Source: an uncultured Bradyrhizobium sp. (GTDB lineage: Bacteria > Pseudomonadota > Alphaproteobacteria > Rhizobiales > Xanthobacteraceae). Taken from it: a stretch of 64,000 nt of DNA. Shown piece after piece: positions 60,942 through 64,000 of the stretch (the stretch's first letter is position 1; every line of letters begins with the position of its first letter). Both the position numbers and the translations under genes were made by a program. The DNA is taken from contig NZ_CANSMR010000009.1 of NCBI RefSeq assembly GCF_947648125.1, forward strand, positions 1 to 64,000, given 5' to 3'. The notes below the pieces were generated by a model. It had not been told where the DNA came from. It saw nothing but the letters and a program-made list of their open reading frames with translations, and did not search any database.

Positions 60942-62732
60942 ATGACCAGCAAACCGATTGAGACCGACGTCCTTGTCGTCGGCAGTGGCCCGGCCGGCGC
61001 GACCGCGGCGGCGCTGCTCGGCATGTACGGCATCAAGCACATCCTGGTGACGAAATATGGCTGGCTGGCCGACACGCCGCGCGCCCATATCACCAACCAG
61101 CGCGCGATGGAGGTGCTGCGCGACCTCGGCCTCGAGGACAAGGCCGTCGCGCAGGCCGTGCCGCAGCATCTGATGGCCAACAACGTGTTCTGCGAGAGCC
61201 TCGCCGGCGAGGAGTTCGGCCGGCTCTATTCCTGGGGCAACCATCCCTCGCGCAAGGCGGATTACGATCTCGCCAGTCCAGCGCGCATCTGCGACCTGCC
61301 GCAGAATTTCCTCGAGCCGATCCTGATCGAGGCCGCCGGCCAGCGCGGCACGTCCTTATGCTTCAACACCGAGTTCGTCGACCTGGTGCAGGATGCCGAC
61401 GGTGTCACCGCGACGGTCAAGGACCGTCTGTCCGGCGAGACCTATCAGATCCGCGCCAAATACCTGATCGGCGCCGATGGCGGCCGCAGCCGGGTCGCCG
61501 AAGTGATCGGGCTGCCGATGGAGGGCCAGATGGGCCGCGCCGGCAGCATGAACATCATCGTGCAGGCGGACCTGAGCAAGTATGTCGCGCACCGGCCGAG
61601 CGTGCTGTACTGGGTGCTGCAACCCGGAGCCGAGATCGGCGGCATCGGTGCCGGCCTGATCCGCATGGTGCGGCCGTGGAACGAATGGCTGATCATCTGG
61701 GGCTATGACATCGAGCAGGGCGAGCGCAAGCTCAGCAATGACGAGGCGATCTCGATCGTGCGCAATCTCGTCGGCGACGAGACGCTCGAGGTCAAGGTAC
61801 GCTCCACCTCGACCTGGACCGTGAACGAGATGTATGCCGGCCACTATTCGTCGGGCCGCGTGTTCTGCGTCGGCGACGCCGTGCATCGCCATCCGCCGAC
61901 CAACGGCCTCGGCTCCAACACCTCGATCCAGGATTCCTTCAATCTGTGCTGGAAGCTCAAGCTGGTGCTCGAGGGTCACGCGGCGCCGTCGCTGCTCGAG
62001 ACCTATTCGGCCGAGCGCCAGCCGGTGGGCAAGCAGATCGTGACCCGCGCCAACAAGAGCATCGGCGACTTCCCGCCGATCTTCGAGGCGGTGGGCCTCG
62101 TCGCCTCGACCGATCCGGCTGAGGCACGCAAGGCGATCGCCGCGCGCAAGGCGCCGAGCGCCGAGGGCAAGGCGCGCCGCAAGAAGCTCTACGAGGCCAT
62201 CGCCAACAAGAGCTACGAGTTCAACTGCCACGGCGTCGAGATGAACCAGCGCTACGGGTCGACCGCCGTGGTCTCCGATGGCACGCCGATGCCGGCGTTC
62301 ACCCGAGATCACGAGCTCTATTATCAGGCCACCACCTGGCCCGGCGCGCACCTGCCGCATGTCTGGGTCGAGCATCAGGGCGAGCGGAAGTCGACGCTCG
62401 ATCTCACCGGCAAGGGCCGCTTCACGCTGCTCACCGGGATCGGCGGCGACGGCTGGAAGGCGGCTGCCGCTGCGGTCGAGAAGGCCTACGGCCTGCCGGT
62501 CGATGTCGTGACCATCGGCCCGCAAGGCTGCGACGCGCTCGACATCTATGCCGACTGGTATCGCCAGAGCGAGGTCGACGAGGACGGCTGCGTGCTGGTG
62601 CGGCCCGATATGTACGTCGCCTGGCGCGCCAAAGAGGCGGCGGCTGACGCCTCCGATGTGCTGCTCGAGGTGTTCGGCCAGATCCTCGGCCGCAGCGCGA
62701 AGCCGCAGACGAAGTCCGTCGCCGCCGCGTGA
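60942..62732 (+). CDS. FAD-dependent phenol/resorcinol monooxygenase (TfdB-like)
   Basis: 596-residue class A flavin monooxygenase. FAD motif GSGPAG (residues 14-19), the PRAHITNQRAMEVLRDLGLE and DLPQNFLEPIL segments, and the GDAVHRHPPTNGLGSN ribityl-binding motif closely recall 2,4-dichlorophenol 6-monooxygenase (TfdB). With hydroxyquinol dioxygenase and maleylacetate reductase in the operon, the likely reaction is ortho-hydroxylation of resorcinol or a related phenol to hydroxyquinol. ATG 60942 is chosen for its strong GGAGGAGAGG; an ATG at 60903 overlapping the dioxygenase stop would add 13 residues. Confidence 0.87.
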   Translation: MTSKPIETDVLVVGSGPAGATAAALLGMYGIKHILVTKYGWLADTPRAHITNQRAMEVLRDLGLEDKAVAQAVPQHLMANNVFCESLAGEEFGRLYSWGNHPSRKADYDLASPARICDLPQNFLEPILIEAAGQRGTSLCFNTEFVDLVQDADGVTATVKDRLSGETYQIRAKYLIGADGGRSRVAEVIGLPMEGQMGRAGSMNIIVQADLSKYVAHRPSVLYWVLQPGAEIGGIGAGLIRMVRPWNEWLIIWGYDIEQGERKLSNDEAISIVRNLVGDETLEVKVRSTSTWTVNEMYAGHYSSGRVFCVGDAVHRHPPTNGLGSNTSIQDSFNLCWKLKLVLEGHAAPSLLETYSAERQPVGKQIVTRANKSIGDFPPIFEAVGLVASTDPAEARKAIAARKAPSAEGKARRKKLYEAIANKSYEFNCHGVEMNQRYGSTAVVSDGTPMPAFTRDHELYYQATTWPGAHLPHVWVEHQGERKSTLDLTGKGRFTLLTGIGGDGWKAAAAAVEKAYGLPVDVVTIGPQGCDALDIYADWYRQSEVDEDGCVLVRPDMYVAWRAKEAAADASDVLLEVFGQILGRSAKPQTKSVAAA

Positions 62733-62814
62733 TGGGGCGCGACGCAGGCAATTCTTTTTCAGAACGAAATGAACGGCAGCCGGCATGCAACCGGCTCGCC
62801 GCAAGGAGGGGAAA

Positions 62815-64000
62815 ATGACCAAGGACCATTTGAACGTCATGTCTTTCGATCGCCGCCGCGTGCTGCAAGGCATCGCCGGTGGGTTCGCCGCCGCAGGCAC
62901 GACCACGTTGTTCGCGCCGGCCGTGCAGGCCGCCAACAAGCCGATCAAGATCGGTTATGTCTCGCCGAAGAGTGGCCCGCTCGCTGCCTTCGCCGAAGCC
63001 GACGATTTCGTGCTCGGCGAATTCCGCAAGTTCATCAAGGATGGCGTCAAGGTCGGATCGCAGACCTATCCGGTCGAGGTGGTGACCAAGGACAGCCAGT
63101 CGAATCCGAACCGCGCCGCCGAAGTCGCCAAGGAGCTGATCACCCGCGACAATGTCAGCCTGATCGTGGTCGGCGCCACGCCCGAGACCAATAACCCGGT
63201 GGCGACGCAGTGCGAGCTCGAGCAGGTGCCGTGCATCTCGACCGTCGCGCCGTGGCAGACCAATTTCATCGGCCGCCAGGCCAATCCCGGCGACCCCAAG
63301 AGCTGGAAGCCGTTCGACTACACCTTCCATTATTTCTGGGGGCTCGAGGACGTGATCGGCGTCTTCACCAGCATGTGGAGCCAGGTCGCGACCAACAAGT
63401 CGGTCGGTGCGCTGTTTCCGAACGATGCCGATGGCAACGCCTGGGGCGACACCACGATCGGCTTCCCGCCGGTCATGGCCAAGCAGGGTTTCAAACTCAC
63501 CGATCCCGGCCGCTTCCAGAATCTCACCGACGATTTCAGCTCGCAGATCGCCGCATTTCGTGGCGCCGATTCCGAGATCATCACCGGCGTGATCATCCCG
63601 CCCGACTTCACCACGTTCTGGAATCAGGCGCGGCAGAAGGGGCTGAAGCCGAAGGTCGTGTCGGTCGCCAAGGCGTTGCTGTTCCCGGCATCGGTGCAGG
63701 CGCTCGGCAAGGGCGGCAACAACATCTCCACCGAGGTGTGGTGGACGCCGACGCATCCCTACAAATCGAGCCTCAGCGGCGTCAGCGCCGCCGATCTCGC
63801 CAAGGGATATGAGCAGGCCTCCAGCAAGCAATGGACCCAGCCGATCGGCTTCGTGCATTCGCTGTTCGAGGTCGCGATCGACGCCATCAAGCGCTCGGGC
63901 GACCCGGCGGATGGTGCAGCGCTGGCGAAAGCGATCGGAGCGACCAAGCTTGACACCATCGTGGGCCAGGTTGCATTCGGCTCCAGCGCGGTGCCGCCGT
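62815..64000 (+). CDS. ABC transporter substrate-binding protein (branched-chain amino acid/LivK type), partial at window edge
   Basis: Open to the end of the window (395 codons seen, no stop). ATG 62815 follows AAGGAGGGGAAA. The N-terminus has a twin-arginine-like signal (FDRRRVLQGIAGGF, cleavage near VQAAN), then KIGYVSPKSGPLAAFAEAD, the periplasmic-binding type I opening, and LIVVGATPETNNPVATQCE. Many family members bind amino acids, but those beside aromatic operons often bind aromatic acids or phenols. Its place 82 bp after the monooxygenase gene suggests uptake of the pathway substrate. Permease and ATPase genes are expected to the right of the window. Confidence 0.88.
   Translation, partial: MTKDHLNVMSFDRRRVLQGIAGGFAAAGTTTLFAPAVQAANKPIKIGYVSPKSGPLAAFAEADDFVLGEFRKFIKDGVKVGSQTYPVEVVTKDSQSNPNRAAEVAKELITRDNVSLIVVGATPETNNPVATQCELEQVPCISTVAPWQTNFIGRQANPGDPKSWKPFDYTFHYFWGLEDVIGVFTSMWSQVATNKSVGALFPNDADGNAWGDTTIGFPPVMAKQGFKLTDPGRFQNLTDDFSSQIAAFRGADSEIITGVIIPPDFTTFWNQARQKGLKPKVVSVAKALLFPASVQALGKGGNNISTEVWWTPTHPYKSSLSGVSAADLAKGYEQASSKQWTQPIGFVHSLFEVAIDAIKRSGDPADGAALAKAIGATKLDTIVGQVAFGSSAVPP

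Overview
The window reads as chromosomal DNA of a Bradyrhizobium-like alphaproteobacterium (order Hyphomicrobiales). The grounds are the high GC, dense operons with ATGA overlaps, abundant ABC/TRAP uptake systems, an IalB-type secreted protein, a self-sufficient CYP102-type P450, and many REP-like palindromes of the kind common in Bradyrhizobium intergenic DNA. No rRNA, tRNA, CRISPR array, transposase or phage gene was seen. The genus is inference; no database search was possible.

Region by region: (1) 117-8304 is a sugar-acid module: SMP-30 lactonase, uronate dehydrogenase, GntR/FCD regulator, IlvD/Edd dehydratase and a three-gene TRAP transporter. Four ATTG-N-CAAT-like sites lie before the dehydratase and before the TRAP genes. 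A small IalB-like gene sits between. (2) 8305-9174 is gene-poor with one small secreted protein. (3) 9175-14479 holds an enoyl-CoA hydratase, a ferredoxin reductase, two PfkB-type kinases and a double-VOC protein; two of these genes are preceded by very short overlapping leader ORFs. (4) 14808-23207 is a RutR-like TetR regulator followed by a NMT1-type ABC transporter and four enzymes (enolase superfamily, Gfo/Idh/MocA, DUF993, sugar isomerase-like): a catabolic operon whose substrate is not evident. (5) 23321-29074 holds an FMN-dependent hydroxy-acid dehydrogenase, ornithine aminotransferase, a P450 followed at 4 bp by a potassium-channel-like protein, and a split ThDP decarboxylase. (6) 29139-34219 is a TetR-regulated RND efflux system ending in a clear terminator, followed by an unrecognised conserved gene at 34480.

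(7) 35432-49375 (minus strand) is a run of about 14 kb with two complete peptide ABC importers on either side of a gamma-glutamyltransferase and a DUF1028 protein. It looks built for uptake and cleavage of gamma-glutamyl peptides. One permease gene (45718-46679) carries a single-base deletion frameshift. (8) 49775-56839 is a lipid/hydrophobe module: DUF6489 protein, alpha/beta hydrolase, WS/DGAT acyltransferase, epoxide hydrolase and CYP102-type P450-reductase fusion, with twin 13-bp palindromes in the shared upstream region. (9) 57007-64000 starts with a spermidine-synthase-like protein, then an AraC regulator and a hydroxyquinol pathway (maleylacetate reductase, hydroxyquinol 1,2-dioxygenase, TfdB-like flavin monooxygenase) that channels a resorcinol-type phenol toward 3-oxoadipate. 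A periplasmic binding-protein gene runs off the right edge.

At least eleven palindromic repeat elements of several families punctuate the gene borders; one supplies the C-terminal codons of the ribokinase and another supplies a false ATG before a TetR gene.
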